A stretch of DNA of 64,000 nt from Streptomyces sp. CB02058 (GCF_001905505.1 NZ_LIPG01000006.1:124001-188000); one strand, 5' to 3'; shown: positions 1 to 8,674, counted from the stretch's first letter. The notes: generated by a model from the sequence alone, not told the origin. A program made the numbers and translations.

Positions 1-945
1 CAGGCCCGGGGTGTCGGACGGCGAGGTCAGCACGGTGAAGATCGACGGATCGGGGTGGTCGTAGCTGATCGTGCCGATGACGTTGAAGCGGCGCAGGTCG
101 TAGACGTACGGAGTGTGGTTGCCGTGCCAGGCGACGACATCGAGCGGTGAATGGCCGTACGTCGCCGACCACAGGTTTCCGCAGAACTTGTTGACCACCT
201 CGACCGGGCCCTCGCGGTCCTCGTACGCGGCGACGGGCGCCAGGAAGTCCCGGGCGTTCGCCAGGCCGTTGGCGCCGATCGGGCCCAGGTCGGGCAGGAC
301 GAACGGCTGCCCGTAGTTCTCGCAGACATAGCCGCGGGCGGTGGCGTCCAGCAGCTCGACGCGGAAGCGCACGCCGCGCGGGATCAGCGCCACCTGGCCC
401 GGACCGGCGGCCAGCAGGCCCAGCTCGGTGCGGAGCAGCAGTCCGCCGCGCTCGGGGACGATCAGGAGCTCGCCGTCGGAGTCGCTGAAGACCCGGTCGG
501 TCATGGAGGCGTTCGCGCTGTAGAGATGCACGGCCATGCCGGTGCGCCGGGTGACGTCGCCGTTGCCGCCCAGCGTCCACAGGCCGGTCAGGAAGTCCGT
601 GCCGGACGCGGGTTCGGGGAGCGGGTCCCAGCGCAGCCGGTTGGGGTCGGGCACCGACTCGGTGAACGGCGCGCTGCGCAGGGCGCCGTTGTCGATGCGG
701 ACGAAGGCGGGATGGGCGGCCGAGGGACGGATCCGGTAGAGCCAGGACCGGCGGTTGCGGGCACGGGGTTCGGTGAACGCGGAGCCGCTGAGCTGTTCCG
801 CGTACAGCCCGAGAGGGGCGCGCTGGGGGGAGTTGCGGCCGTGCGGCAGGGCGCCGGGGACGGCCTCCGAGCTGTGCTCGTTGCCGAAGCCGGGACTGTG
901 GCCGAGGCCCCGTGCCGTCTTCCTCGCCTGCTCGATGCCACTCAT
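1..945 (-). CDS. hmgA: homogentisate 1,2-dioxygenase, 3' end cut by window edge
   Basis: Opens homogentisate to maleylacetoacetate in tyrosine/phenylalanine catabolism, using non-haem Fe(II) in the cytosol. The 315 visible residues carry family hallmarks: GFGNEH near the N-terminus, PHGRNSPQ, GLYAEQLSG, RRSWLYRIRPS, and near the cut end WHGNHTPYVYDL and DHPDPSIFTVLTSP. The family is about 430 residues, so roughly the last quarter, with the His/Glu iron ligands, lies outside the window. Two adjacent ATG codons occur (first base 948 or 945). GGGAG lies 3 nt from the first and 6 nt from the second, so 945 is preferred. The gene diverges from a TetR regulator at 1048 with a palindromic site between them, which suggests local control. 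The product identification is very secure. Confidence 0.95.
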   Translation of the reverse strand, partial: MSGIEQARKTARGLGHSPGFGNEHSSEAVPGALPHGRNSPQRAPLGLYAEQLSGSAFTEPRARNRRSWLYRIRPSAAHPAFVRIDNGALRSAPFTESVPDPNRLRWDPLPEPASGTDFLTGLWTLGGNGDVTRRTGMAVHLYSANASMTDRVFSDSDGELLIVPERGGLLLRTELGLLAAGPGQVALIPRGVRFRVELLDATARGYVCENYGQPFVLPDLGPIGANGLANARDFLAPVAAYEDREGPVEVVNKFCGNLWSATYGHSPLDVVAWHGNHTPYVYDLRRFNVIGTISYDHPDPSIFTVLTSPSDTPGL

Positions 946-989
946 CATGCGCTCCCGTGGATGAGGAATCCCATGGATCCCCTGACGAA

Positions 990-1015
990 GAATCCTATGC
1001 ATCACCGTAGGAATC
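990..1015. promoter_or_regulatory. candidate operator between hmgA and tetR
   Basis: Imperfect inverted repeat: arms GAATCCTA (990-997) and TAGGAATC (1008-1015), 7 of 8 positions paired, 10-nt spacer. A related GGAATCCCATGGATCC stretch lies just left, at about 965-980. It sits in the 102-nt gap between divergent hmgA and the TetR gene, the usual place for a TetR operator. Function is inferred from position and symmetry only. Confidence 0.45.
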
Positions 1016-1047
1016 GAAACGTTGCCCGTCAACGGCATACGGGCATC

Positions 1048-1683
1048 ATGGGGTCCGTGTCCCACGCTCATACGAACCTCCGACGCGTCCCCGTGCAGCA
1101 GCGCAGCGCCGACCGGCTCGCCCGGATCCTCGACGCCGGTGCGGAACTGCTCGACGAGACCGGCTACGAACTGCTCTCCACCCGGGCGGTCGCCGACCGT
1201 GCCGGGGTGCCCATCGGCTCCGTCTACCGCTTCTTCCCCAACAAGCGGGCCCTCGTCGACGCCTTGGCCGAGCGCAACCTCGACGTCTACGCGGGGCGGG
1301 TCGTCGCCAGACTGGAGGCGATACCGGAGCGGGAATGGCGGGCGGCCATCGACGCCGTGCTCGACGAGTACCTCGCGATGAAGCGCTCCGTCCCCGGCTT
1401 CGCCCTCGTCGACTTCGGGCCTCCCGCGCCCGTCGCCGGTCCGCAGGACGAGGCGAACCGGCGCGTCGCGGACCGGCTGGCCGGGCTGCTCTCCGGCCAT
1501 CTCGGGCGGGGCGGCGACGGAGCCCTGTCGGATGCCGGGCTGCTCCGGACGGTGCTGGTCTCCGTGCAGGCGGCCGACGCCCTGCTCCAGCTCGCCTTCC
1601 GCTCCGACCCGGAGGGCGACCCCGAGCTGATCGCGGAGACCCGGGTGCTGCTCCAGGCGTATCTGGCGCGTGTCCTGGCCTGA
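1048..1683 (+). CDS. TetR/AcrR family transcriptional regulator
   Basis: Likely ligand-responsive repressor of 211 aa. The N-terminal helix-turn-helix is visible at about residues 20-65 (RILDAGAELL, then TRAVADRAGVPIGSVYRFFPNKRALV). The remainder is a helical ligand-binding half with no recognisable ligand signature. The reading frame stays open far upstream over hmgA, but that is a GC-rich shadow. The start is taken at ATG 1048, and GTG 1057 (MSHAHTNL) is an equally possible start. It is transcribed divergently from hmgA, so control of homogentisate catabolism and/or itself is the natural guess, with the palindrome at 990-1015 as candidate site. Confidence 0.85.
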   Translation: MGSVSHAHTNLRRVPVQQRSADRLARILDAGAELLDETGYELLSTRAVADRAGVPIGSVYRFFPNKRALVDALAERNLDVYAGRVVARLEAIPEREWRAAIDAVLDEYLAMKRSVPGFALVDFGPPAPVAGPQDEANRRVADRLAGLLSGHLGRGGDGALSDAGLLRTVLVSVQAADALLQLAFRSDPEGDPELIAETRVLLQAYLARVLA

Positions 1684-1951
1684 TCCGGACGGGAGGCTCC
1701 TTCCCGGCCGGGTGGCATGACCCTCGCCCGCCCCGCCCCTCGCCGGGAGCCTCGTTACTTGCCGGGAGCCCCGTCCCTGTTCGGGAGCCCCGTCCCCCGC
1801 CGCGAGGCCCGGAACCGGTGGCGTCCGCGTCTCGCCTCCATCCGTACCGGTCGGTATGCTCGGTGCGGCCGGAGCCCGCGTCCGCCGTGCGGGCGGCGGG
1901 CGGCCGGATCACGCCCGCGCGCCACCGCTGCCGCCGCCCCGGGGAGGACCC

Positions 1952-4165
1952 ATGTCCCACGATTCCCGCACCGCCCTGCGTGTCTGCCCGCTCTGCGAAG
2001 CCACCTGCGGGCTGACCCTCACCATCGAGGGGACCACGGTGACCGGTGCCCGAGGTGACCGCGACGACGTCTTCAGCCAGGGCTTCATCTGTCCCAAGGG
2101 CGCCTCCTTCGGCGGGCTCGACGCCGACCCCGACCGGCTGCGCACCCCGCTCGTCCGCACGGACGGCGTCCTGCGCGAGGCGACATGGGACGAGGCCTTC
2201 GACGTGATCGCCGCGAAGATCACGGCACTGATCGACGAGCACGGCAAGCAGGCCGTCGGCGTCTTCCTCGGCAACCCCAACGTGCACACGATGGCCGGCG
2301 GGCTCTATCCGCCGCTGCTGCTCGCCGCGCTCGGCACCCGCAACGTCTTCACCGCCAGCACCCTGGACCAGATGCCCAAGCACGTCTCCAGCGGGCTGCT
2401 CTTCGGCGATGCCCAGGCCATCCCCGTACCCGACCTGGACCGTACGGCCCATCTGCTGCTGATCGGTGCCAACCCGCTGGAGTCCAACGGCAGTCTGTGC
2501 ACCGCCCCCGACTTCCCCGGCAAGCTCAAGGCCCTGCGCCGGCGCGGCGGCACCCTCACCGTCATCGACCCGCGCCGCACCCGCACCGCGCGCCTCGCCG
2601 ACCGGCACGCCGCGATCCGGCCCGGCACCGACGCCCTCCTGCTCGCCGCACTCACCCAGGTCCTCCTGGAGGAGAAGCTCGCCGACCCCGGGACGCTCAC
2701 CGAGCACCTGGACGGTTTCGACGAACTGGCCGAGGCCATGGCCGACTTCACCCCCGAGGCGGTGTCGGCCGCCTGCGACCTGGAGCCGGACACCATCCGC
2801 GGGATCGCCCGCGAACTGGCCGCCGCGCCCTCCGCCGCCGTCTACGGGCGCATCGGCAGCTGCACCGTCGAGCACGGCACGCTGGCCAGCTGGCTCGTCG
2901 ACGTACTCAACATCCTCACCGGCAACCTCGACCGCCCCGGCGGGGCCCTCTTCCCGCTCTCCGCCACCGGCCGCGCGCCCCGTCCCGCGGCCCCCGGCAA
3001 GGGCTTCGCCCTCGGCCGCTGGAGGAGCAGGGTCTCCGGACACCCCGAGGCCAAGGGCGAACTGCCCGTCGCCGCGCTGGCCGAGGAGATCGAGACCCCG
3101 GGGGAGGGCCGCATACGCGCCCTCGTCGTCATCGCGGGCAACCCCGTGCTCTCCGCCCCCGACGGGGACCGGCTCGACCGGGCGCTCGCCGACGGCCTCG
3201 ACTTCATGGTCAGCGTCGATCCGTATCTCAACGAGACCGCTCGCCACGCCGATGTCGTACTGCCCCCGCCGCCGCCCTCGCAGAGCGCTCACTTCGACTT
3301 CGCCCTCAACTCCCTGGCCGTCCGCAACCAGGTCCGGTACGGCAGGGCCGCCGTGCCGCTGGAGGAGGGCGGGATGGACGAGTGCGAGATCCTGGCCCGG
3401 CTCGTCCTCGCCGTGGGCGGCAACCACGGCGCGCCGCCCGAGTCCGTCGACGACCTGGTCATCGCGGCGACGCTCGCCAAGGCGGGCGCACCCGAGACCC
3501 TCGCGGCCGAACTGACCGGCCTCACCGGCGCCGAGCGCCGCCTCGACCTGATGCTGCGCATGGGACCGTACGACCTCACGCTGGAGCAGCTCCTCGCGCA
3601 TCCGCACGGGATCGACCTCGGTGCGCTCAAGCCGCGCGTCCCGCAGGTCCTCAGGACCCGCACCGGCCGCATCGAGCTCTTCCCCGAGCCCATCGCGGCC
3701 GACCTGCCCCGGCTGCGTGCCTCGCTCGGCGCCCGGCCCGCCGGGTTGGTCCTCGTGGGCCGCCGCCATCTGCGGTCCAACAACAGCTGGCTGCACAACG
3801 TCGCGGCGCTCCGCGGCGGTTCGAATGTCTGTACCCTCCAGATCCATCCCGAGGACGCGGCCAGGCTCGGTCTCGCCGAAGGGGACACGGCCCGGATCAG
3901 CGCGGCGGGCGGGGAGGTCGAGGCGCCCACGGAGATCACCGACTCGGTACGGACCGGGGTCGTGAGCCTCCCGCACGGCTGGGGCCACAGCCGCGCGGGC
4001 ACCCGTCTGACGGTGGCCGGTGCCGATCCCGGCGTCAATGTGAACCAGCTCCTGGACGGCAGCCTGCTGGACCCGCTGTCCGGGACCTCGGTGCTCAACG
4101 CCGTCCCCGTCTCCGTGACCGCGGTGCGCGGCGCCGTCCCGGTCTCCGTGACGTCAACTCGTTGA
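1952..4165 (+). CDS. molybdopterin oxidoreductase (formate dehydrogenase/nitrate reductase-like)
   Basis: A 737-aa DMSO-reductase-superfamily enzyme expected to bind bis-MGD molybdenum and one [4Fe-4S] cluster. The cluster motif is at the N-terminus: C12-x2-C15-x3-C19, then C47 in FICPKG. The body has conserved superfamily pieces (IGANPLESNG, VIDPRRTRTA, NILTGNLDRPGGALF, VIAGNPVLS), and the C-terminal MoCo-binding domain has RSNNSWLHN and LPHGWGH. No Tat signal is seen, so it should be cytoplasmic. In the segment where a Cys or Sec molybdenum ligand usually lies (near TLDQMPKH) I see neither, so the substrate cannot be assigned; Streptomyces annotations usually leave such proteins as 'molybdopterin oxidoreductase family'. 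The start ATG follows GGGGAGGA. The citrate carrier follows after 121 nt. Confidence 0.85.
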   Translation: MSHDSRTALRVCPLCEATCGLTLTIEGTTVTGARGDRDDVFSQGFICPKGASFGGLDADPDRLRTPLVRTDGVLREATWDEAFDVIAAKITALIDEHGKQAVGVFLGNPNVHTMAGGLYPPLLLAALGTRNVFTASTLDQMPKHVSSGLLFGDAQAIPVPDLDRTAHLLLIGANPLESNGSLCTAPDFPGKLKALRRRGGTLTVIDPRRTRTARLADRHAAIRPGTDALLLAALTQVLLEEKLADPGTLTEHLDGFDELAEAMADFTPEAVSAACDLEPDTIRGIARELAAAPSAAVYGRIGSCTVEHGTLASWLVDVLNILTGNLDRPGGALFPLSATGRAPRPAAPGKGFALGRWRSRVSGHPEAKGELPVAALAEEIETPGEGRIRALVVIAGNPVLSAPDGDRLDRALADGLDFMVSVDPYLNETARHADVVLPPPPPSQSAHFDFALNSLAVRNQVRYGRAAVPLEEGGMDECEILARLVLAVGGNHGAPPESVDDLVIAATLAKAGAPETLAAELTGLTGAERRLDLMLRMGPYDLTLEQLLAHPHGIDLGALKPRVPQVLRTRTGRIELFPEPIAADLPRLRASLGARPAGLVLVGRRHLRSNNSWLHNVAALRGGSNVCTLQIHPEDAARLGLAEGDTARISAAGGEVEAPTEITDSVRTGVVSLPHGWGHSRAGTRLTVAGADPGVNVNQLLDGSLLDPLSGTSVLNAVPVSVTAVRGAVPVSVTSTR

Positions 4166-4223
4166 CCTGGGGTTTTGCTCGTATTGCTCACACGTCAACA
4201 TCTTGTTAACGCCGATTGGGGGC

Positions 4224-4279
4224 ACCTAACGTCATCCGGACCGCCGGCTTCGGTCAGGGTTCAAAGGTGAACGTTAGGT
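4224..4279 (+). promoter_or_regulatory. structured 5' leader of the citrate carrier gene
   Basis: Perfect 9-bp inverted arms ACCTAACGT (4224-4232) and ACGTTAGGT (4271-4279) enclose a second hairpin, GACCG (4239-4243) pairing with CGGTC (4251-4255) across a 7-nt loop. The right outer arm contains TTAGGT, the only purine-rich stretch at ribosome-binding distance (about 8 nt) from ATG 4287. The outer stem could therefore hide the ribosome site if this region is transcribed. It could equally be a protein operator at DNA level. Confidence 0.45.
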
Positions 4280-4286
4280 ATCCCAT

Positions 4287-5696
4287 ATGTTGACAATTCT
4301 CGGCTTTGCCATGATCGCGACCTTCCTGGTCCTGATCATGACGAAGAAGATGTCGCCGATCGCGGCGCTGGTCCTGATCCCCGCCCTGTTCTGCGTGGCC
4401 GTAGGACAGGGCGCGAAGCTCGGTGACTACGTCATCGAAGGGGTCGGCAACCTCGCGCCGACCGCGGCGATGCTGATGTTCGCCATCGTCTACTTCGGCG
4501 TGATGATCGACGTCGGCCTCTTCGACCCGGTCGTCCGGGGCATCCTGCGCTTCTGCAAGGCAGACCCGATGCGGATCGTCATCGGCACGGCGCTGCTCGC
4601 GGCGGTGGTCTCGCTGGACGGCGACGGCTCCACCACCTTCATGATCACCGTCTCGGCGATGTATCCGCTCTACAAGCGGCTGAAGATGAGCCTGGTCGTG
4701 ATGACCGGTGTCGCCGCCACGGCCAACGGTGTCATGAACACCCTTCCCTGGGGCGGTCCCACCGCCCGTGCCGCCACCGCCCTCAAGGTGGACGCGGCCG
4801 ACATCTTCGTCCCGATGATCCCGGCCCTCGCCGTCGGCCTGCTCGCCGTCCTCCTGCTGGCCTGCGTCCTCGGCCGCCGCGAGCGCAAGCGGCTCGGCAT
4901 GCTCACCCTCGACGAGGCGCTGGTCACCGAGCCCGAGACTGTCCTGGTCGGTGCGGGCGGTGGAGGGGACCGGCTCACGAAGGCCCCGAAGGGCACCGGG
5001 GCCGGGACCTCGAGCGGTACGGGCGGCGCCGAAGACGCGGAGGCGGACGAGGAGTTCAAGGGGCTCGACCCCCACCGGTCCACCCTGCGTCCCAAGCTCT
5101 ACTGGTTCAACGCCGGTCTCACCGTCGTCCTGCTGGCCGCGATGATCCTCGAACTGATGCCGATCCCGGTGCTCTTCCTGCTCGGCGCGGCCCTCGCCCT
5201 GACCGTCAACTTCCCCCACATGCCCGACCAGCGGGCCAGGATCGCGGCCCACGCCGACAACGTGCTCAACGTCTCCGGCATGGTCTTCGCCGCCGCCGTC
5301 TTCACCGGCGTGCTCACCGGCACCGGTATGGTCGAACACATGGCGGACTGGCTCGTCGGGGCCGTTCCCGACGGCATGGGCCCGCACATGGCCCTGGTCA
5401 CCGGTCTGCTGAGCCTCCCCCTGACGTACTTCATGTCCAACGACGGCTTCTACTTCGGAGTCCTGCCCGTGCTTGCCGAGGCCGGCGCCGCCCACGGCGT
5501 CTCCCCCCTGGAGATCGCCCGCGCCTCCATCGCGGGCCAGCCGCTGCACATGTCGTCCCCGCTCGTGCCCGCCGTCTACGTCCTGGTCGGCATGGCCAAG
5601 GTCGAGTTCGGCGACCACACCCGGTTCACCGTCAAGTGGGCCGTGCTCACCTCGCTGGTGGTGCTCGGCGCGGGCATCCTGTTCGGAATCATCTGA
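4287..5696 (+). CDS. CitMHS family divalent-metal-citrate:H+ symporter
   Basis: Inner-membrane secondary carrier of 469 aa that imports citrate complexed with a divalent cation. Many hydrophobic helices are visible. Family signatures include the opening MLTILGFAMIATFLVLIM, FGVMIDVGLFDPVVR, SLDGDGSTTFMIT, and, in the second half, TYFMSNDGFYFGVLPVLAE and GQPLHMSSPLVPAVYVL. A hydrophilic Gly/Thr-rich loop at about residues 215-265 separates the two halves and is longer than I would expect. Metal preference (Mg or Ca/Fe) cannot be read from sequence. It is translationally coupled to the next MFS gene (TGATG overlap). A structured leader precedes it. I see no CitAB-type two-component system nearby. 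Confidence 0.9.
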   Translation: MLTILGFAMIATFLVLIMTKKMSPIAALVLIPALFCVAVGQGAKLGDYVIEGVGNLAPTAAMLMFAIVYFGVMIDVGLFDPVVRGILRFCKADPMRIVIGTALLAAVVSLDGDGSTTFMITVSAMYPLYKRLKMSLVVMTGVAATANGVMNTLPWGGPTARAATALKVDAADIFVPMIPALAVGLLAVLLLACVLGRRERKRLGMLTLDEALVTEPETVLVGAGGGGDRLTKAPKGTGAGTSSGTGGAEDAEADEEFKGLDPHRSTLRPKLYWFNAGLTVVLLAAMILELMPIPVLFLLGAALALTVNFPHMPDQRARIAAHADNVLNVSGMVFAAAVFTGVLTGTGMVEHMADWLVGAVPDGMGPHMALVTGLLSLPLTYFMSNDGFYFGVLPVLAEAGAAHGVSPLEIARASIAGQPLHMSSPLVPAVYVLVGMAKVEFGDHTRFTVKWAVLTSLVVLGAGILFGII

Positions 5697-7021
5697 TGCC
5701 TCCGGAACCCCGGCCCGGCAGGGGCTGGCTGCTGCGCCTCGTCATCGCCTTCGCCTTCGCGCAGGGGGCGGTGTCGATGGCGCGGCCCGCCGTCTCCTAC
5801 CGGGCCCTCTCGCTGGGCGCCGACGAGCGGGCGATCGGCGTCATCGCCGGTGTCTACGCACTGCTGCCGCTCTTCGCCGCCGTACCGCTGGGCCGGCGCA
5901 CGGACCACGGCCGCTGCGCGCCGCTGCTGCCCGTCGGGGTCCTCCTGATCGGCGGCGGCTGCGCGCTCAGCGGCACCTCGGGCTCCCTGGCCGCGCTGGC
6001 GGCGTGGAGCGGGGTCATGGGCCTCGGCCACCTCTGCTTCGTCATCGGCGCCCAGTCGCTCGTCGCCCGGCAGTCGGCCCCCGCCGACCAGGACCGCAAC
6101 TTCGGCCACTTCACCATCGGGGCCTCCCTCGGCCAGCTCGTCGGGCCGATCGCCGCGGGCTTCGTCATCTCCGAGCAGGACGGTGCGATGGCGCGCACGA
6201 GCGCCCTGGCCCTGCTCGTCTCGGCGGTCGTCGCCGCTGTCTCCCTCACCTCGCTCTGGCGCATCGAGCACCGGCGCACCGCCGTGACCGCCCGGAAGGA
6301 GGCGCAGAAGGTGCCCGTGGGCGCCATCCTGCGGACCCGGGGTGTCCCGGCCGGCATCTTCATCAGCCTCGCCGTGCTCAGCGCCACCGACATCCTCACC
6401 GCCTACCTGCCGGTCGTCGGCGAGCACCGGGGCATCGCACCCGCCACCGTCGGGCTGCTGCTCAGCCTGCGGGCCGCCGCGACCATCGCGTGCCGGCTGG
6501 TCATGACGCCGATGCTGCGCAGGGTGGGCAGGGCCGCCCTGCTCTCCACGACCTGCCTGCTCGGCGGGCTCCTCTGCGCGGCGATCGCCCTGCCCGTCCC
6601 CGTGTGGGGCCTCGCTGTGATGCTGGCCGTGCTCGGCTTCTGCCTGGGCGTCGGCCAGCCGCTCTCGATGACCACCGTCGTCCAGGCCGCGCCCGAGGCG
6701 GCCCGTTCCACCGCGCTCGCGCTCAGGCTCACCGGCAACCGGCTCGGCCAGGTCGCCGCGCCCGCCTCGGCCGGGCTGATCGCCGGAGTGGCGGGCACCG
6801 CCGCCCCGTTCGTGATGCTGGGCGTGCTGCTGGTCGGGGCGGCGGGACTCGGCCTGCGGGGCGGCGGACGCAAGGCGCCGGTACCGGCCGCCGAGGCGCC
6901 CGCACCCCGAGCCGAGGCACCCGGCGTCGAGGCACCCGGCGTCGAGGCATCCCGAGCCGAGGCACCCCGAGCCGAGGCATCCGGCGTCGAACGGCCCCGC
7001 GCCGAGCGGGACGCCTCCTGA
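5696..7021 (+). CDS. MFS transporter
   Basis: Major facilitator superfamily carrier of 441 aa with about 12 hydrophobic helices. A characteristic loop follows helix 2 (VPLGRRTDHGRCAP, a degenerate form of the GxLaDRxGRR motif). The start ATG overlaps the stop of the citrate carrier gene (TGATG), so the two are co-translated and may act on related substrates, though no substrate signature is visible. The last ~45 residues form a hydrophilic Ala/Glu/Pro tail built from pentapeptide repeats (see 6911-7000). A frame-compatible start further upstream exists only inside the preceding gene and is rejected. Confidence 0.88.
   Translation: MPPEPRPGRGWLLRLVIAFAFAQGAVSMARPAVSYRALSLGADERAIGVIAGVYALLPLFAAVPLGRRTDHGRCAPLLPVGVLLIGGGCALSGTSGSLAALAAWSGVMGLGHLCFVIGAQSLVARQSAPADQDRNFGHFTIGASLGQLVGPIAAGFVISEQDGAMARTSALALLVSAVVAAVSLTSLWRIEHRRTAVTARKEAQKVPVGAILRTRGVPAGIFISLAVLSATDILTAYLPVVGEHRGIAPATVGLLLSLRAAATIACRLVMTPMLRRVGRAALLSTTCLLGGLLCAAIALPVPVWGLAVMLAVLGFCLGVGQPLSMTTVVQAAPEAARSTALALRLTGNRLGQVAAPASAGLIAGVAGTAAPFVMLGVLLVGAAGLGLRGGGRKAPVPAAEAPAPRAEAPGVEAPGVEASRAEAPRAEASGVERPRAERDAS
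6911..7000 (+). repeat. 15-bp tandem repeat encoding pentapeptides
   Basis: Six degenerate 15-bp units encode AEAPG, VEAPG, VEASR, AEAPR, AEASG and VERPR at the C-terminal end of the MFS transporter. They probably expand or contract by slippage; the tail lies on the cytoplasmic side if the protein has 12 helices. Confidence 0.8.
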
Positions 7022-7150
7022 TCCCCGGCTCCTGAAGTCCCGCCCCGCTGGATTCCGCCCCGCCGCGCCCCGGACACCGGCCCGCCCGGCGTGGGACGGT
7101 TGCCGTGGTCGGTGCGTGACCTGTGTCTCCGGCAGTTCCCTGGCGCCCAA

Positions 7151-7169
7151 AAACTAACAGCGCTAGTTT
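7151..7169. promoter_or_regulatory. TetR-type operator (site 1 of a shared pair)
   Basis: AAACTAACAGCGCTAGTTT: perfect 6-bp arms AAACTA/TAGTTT around a 7-nt spacer, about 73 nt upstream of the aldehyde dehydrogenase start. It matches the site at 12332-12350 in 16 of 19 positions, and that one lies in the divergent promoter of a TetR gene. Probably a binding site for that regulator. Confidence 0.7.
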
Positions 7170-7241
7170 GGGCCCGGGACGGCATCCGTCCGTACGACGC
7201 ACGGCTTCGGCGGCAGGCACAGCGAGCCCGGGAGGAACAGC

Positions 7242-8636
7242 ATGAAGGCGCATGACGGGATGTACATCGGCGGGGAGTGGCGGCCCGCCTCGGGCCAGGA
7301 CACGATCGCGGTCCTGAACCCGGCGGACGAGCAGGTCGTCGGGCACGTCCCCGCGGGCACCGCCGAGGACGTCGACGCCGCGGTTCGCGCCGCGCGCGCC
7401 GCGTTCCCCGGCTGGGCGGCCACCCCGCCCGCCGAACGCGCCGCGAGGATCGGCGCCCTGCGTGACGTGCTCGCCGCCCGCAAGGACGAGATCGCCGAGA
7501 CCGTCACCGCCGAACTCGGCTCGCCGCTTGCGCTGTCCCAGATGGTGCACGCGGGAGTGCCGGTGCTGGTCGCCGGTTCGTACGCCGAACTGGCCGCCTC
7601 CTACTCCTTCGAGGAGAAGCTGGGCAACTCCACCGTCCTGCTGGAACCCGTCGGTGTCGTCGGCGCGATCACGCCCTGGAACTACCCGCTCCACCAGATC
7701 GTCGCCAAGGTGGCCCCGGCGCTCGCCGCCGGTTGCACCGTCGTCCTGAAGCCCGCCGAGGACACCCCGCTCACCGCGCAGCTCTTCGCCGAGGCGACCC
7801 ACGAGGCGGGACTGCCCCCGGGCGTCTTCAACCTGGTCACCGGGATCGGCGCGGTCGCCGGACAGGCGCTCGCCGAGCACGAGGGCGTCGACCTGGTCTC
7901 CTTCACCGGTTCCACGGCTGTGGGCAAGCAGATCGGCGCCACGGCGGGAGCGGCCGTCAAGCGCGTCGCACTGGAGCTCGGCGGCAAGTCCGCCAACGTG
8001 ATCCTCCCGGGCGCCGACCTCGCCAAGGCCGTCAACGTCGGTGTGGCCAACGTGATGTCCAACTCCGGCCAGACGTGCAGCGCCTGGACCCGGATGCTGG
8101 TCGACGCCGAGCGCTACGAGGAGGCCGTGGACCTCGCCGCCACCGCCGTCGCCAAGTACGTACCGGGGGAGCGGGTCGGCCCCCTCGTCAACGCCAAGCA
8201 GCAGGCCCGGGTGCGGGGTTACATCGAGAAGGGCATCGAGGAGGGCGCCCGCCTCGTCGCAGGAGGCCTCGAGGCGCCGAAGGAACAGGGCTACTACGTC
8301 AGCCCCACCGTCTTCGCCGACGTGACCCCCGACATGACCATCGCGCAGGAGGAGATCTTCGGCCCGGTGCTCTCGATCCTCCGGTACGAGGACACGGACG
8401 ACGCGCTGCGGATCGCCAACGGCACCGTCTACGGACTCGCGGGGGCCGTCTGGGGCGCGGACGACGCGGAGGCCGTGGCCTTCGCCCGCCGCATGGACAC
8501 CGGCCAGGTGGACATCAACGGCGGGCGCTTCAACCCGCTGGCTCCCTTCGGCGGCTACAAGCAGTCCGGGGTGGGCCGCGAACTCGGCCCGCACGGCCTC
8601 TCCGAGTACCTCCAGACCAAGTCCCTGCAGTTCTGA
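7242..8636 (+). CDS. aldehyde dehydrogenase family protein
   Basis: NAD(P)-dependent oxidation of an aldehyde to the carboxylate, cytosolic, 464 aa. The catalytic pair is intact: Glu245 in LELGG and Cys279 in NSGQTCSAW, at the usual spacing. Other motifs are TPWNYPL, KPAEDTPL, SFTGSTAVG and EEIFGPVLS. GGAGG sits 6 nt before the ATG. The alcohol dehydrogenase gene follows 38 nt downstream on the same strand, so the two should oxidise an alcohol to the acid in series. The operator at 7151-7169 links the operon to the TetR at 11629 and the acyl-CoA dehydrogenase at 12369, which suggests the acid product enters an acyl-CoA pathway. The substrate is unknown. Confidence 0.93.
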   Translation: MKAHDGMYIGGEWRPASGQDTIAVLNPADEQVVGHVPAGTAEDVDAAVRAARAAFPGWAATPPAERAARIGALRDVLAARKDEIAETVTAELGSPLALSQMVHAGVPVLVAGSYAELAASYSFEEKLGNSTVLLEPVGVVGAITPWNYPLHQIVAKVAPALAAGCTVVLKPAEDTPLTAQLFAEATHEAGLPPGVFNLVTGIGAVAGQALAEHEGVDLVSFTGSTAVGKQIGATAGAAVKRVALELGGKSANVILPGADLAKAVNVGVANVMSNSGQTCSAWTRMLVDAERYEEAVDLAATAVAKYVPGERVGPLVNAKQQARVRGYIEKGIEEGARLVAGGLEAPKEQGYYVSPTVFADVTPDMTIAQEEIFGPVLSILRYEDTDDALRIANGTVYGLAGAVWGADDAEAVAFARRMDTGQVDINGGRFNPLAPFGGYKQSGVGRELGPHGLSEYLQTKSLQF

Positions 8637-8674
8637 TCCCCGCCGATCCCACCGATCCACCGAGGAGTCTGTTC

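Noticed and set aside
151..1047. Upstream extension of the TetR frame at 1048
   Set aside because: It crosses the hmgA coding region on the other strand and its translation is repetitive; the TetR fold starts only after residue ~310 of that frame.
1046..3988. Very long open frame opposite the TetR and molybdoenzyme genes
   Set aside because: Low-complexity Gly/Arg/Ala/Glu translation with no domain; a GC-rich antisense shadow of the real genes.
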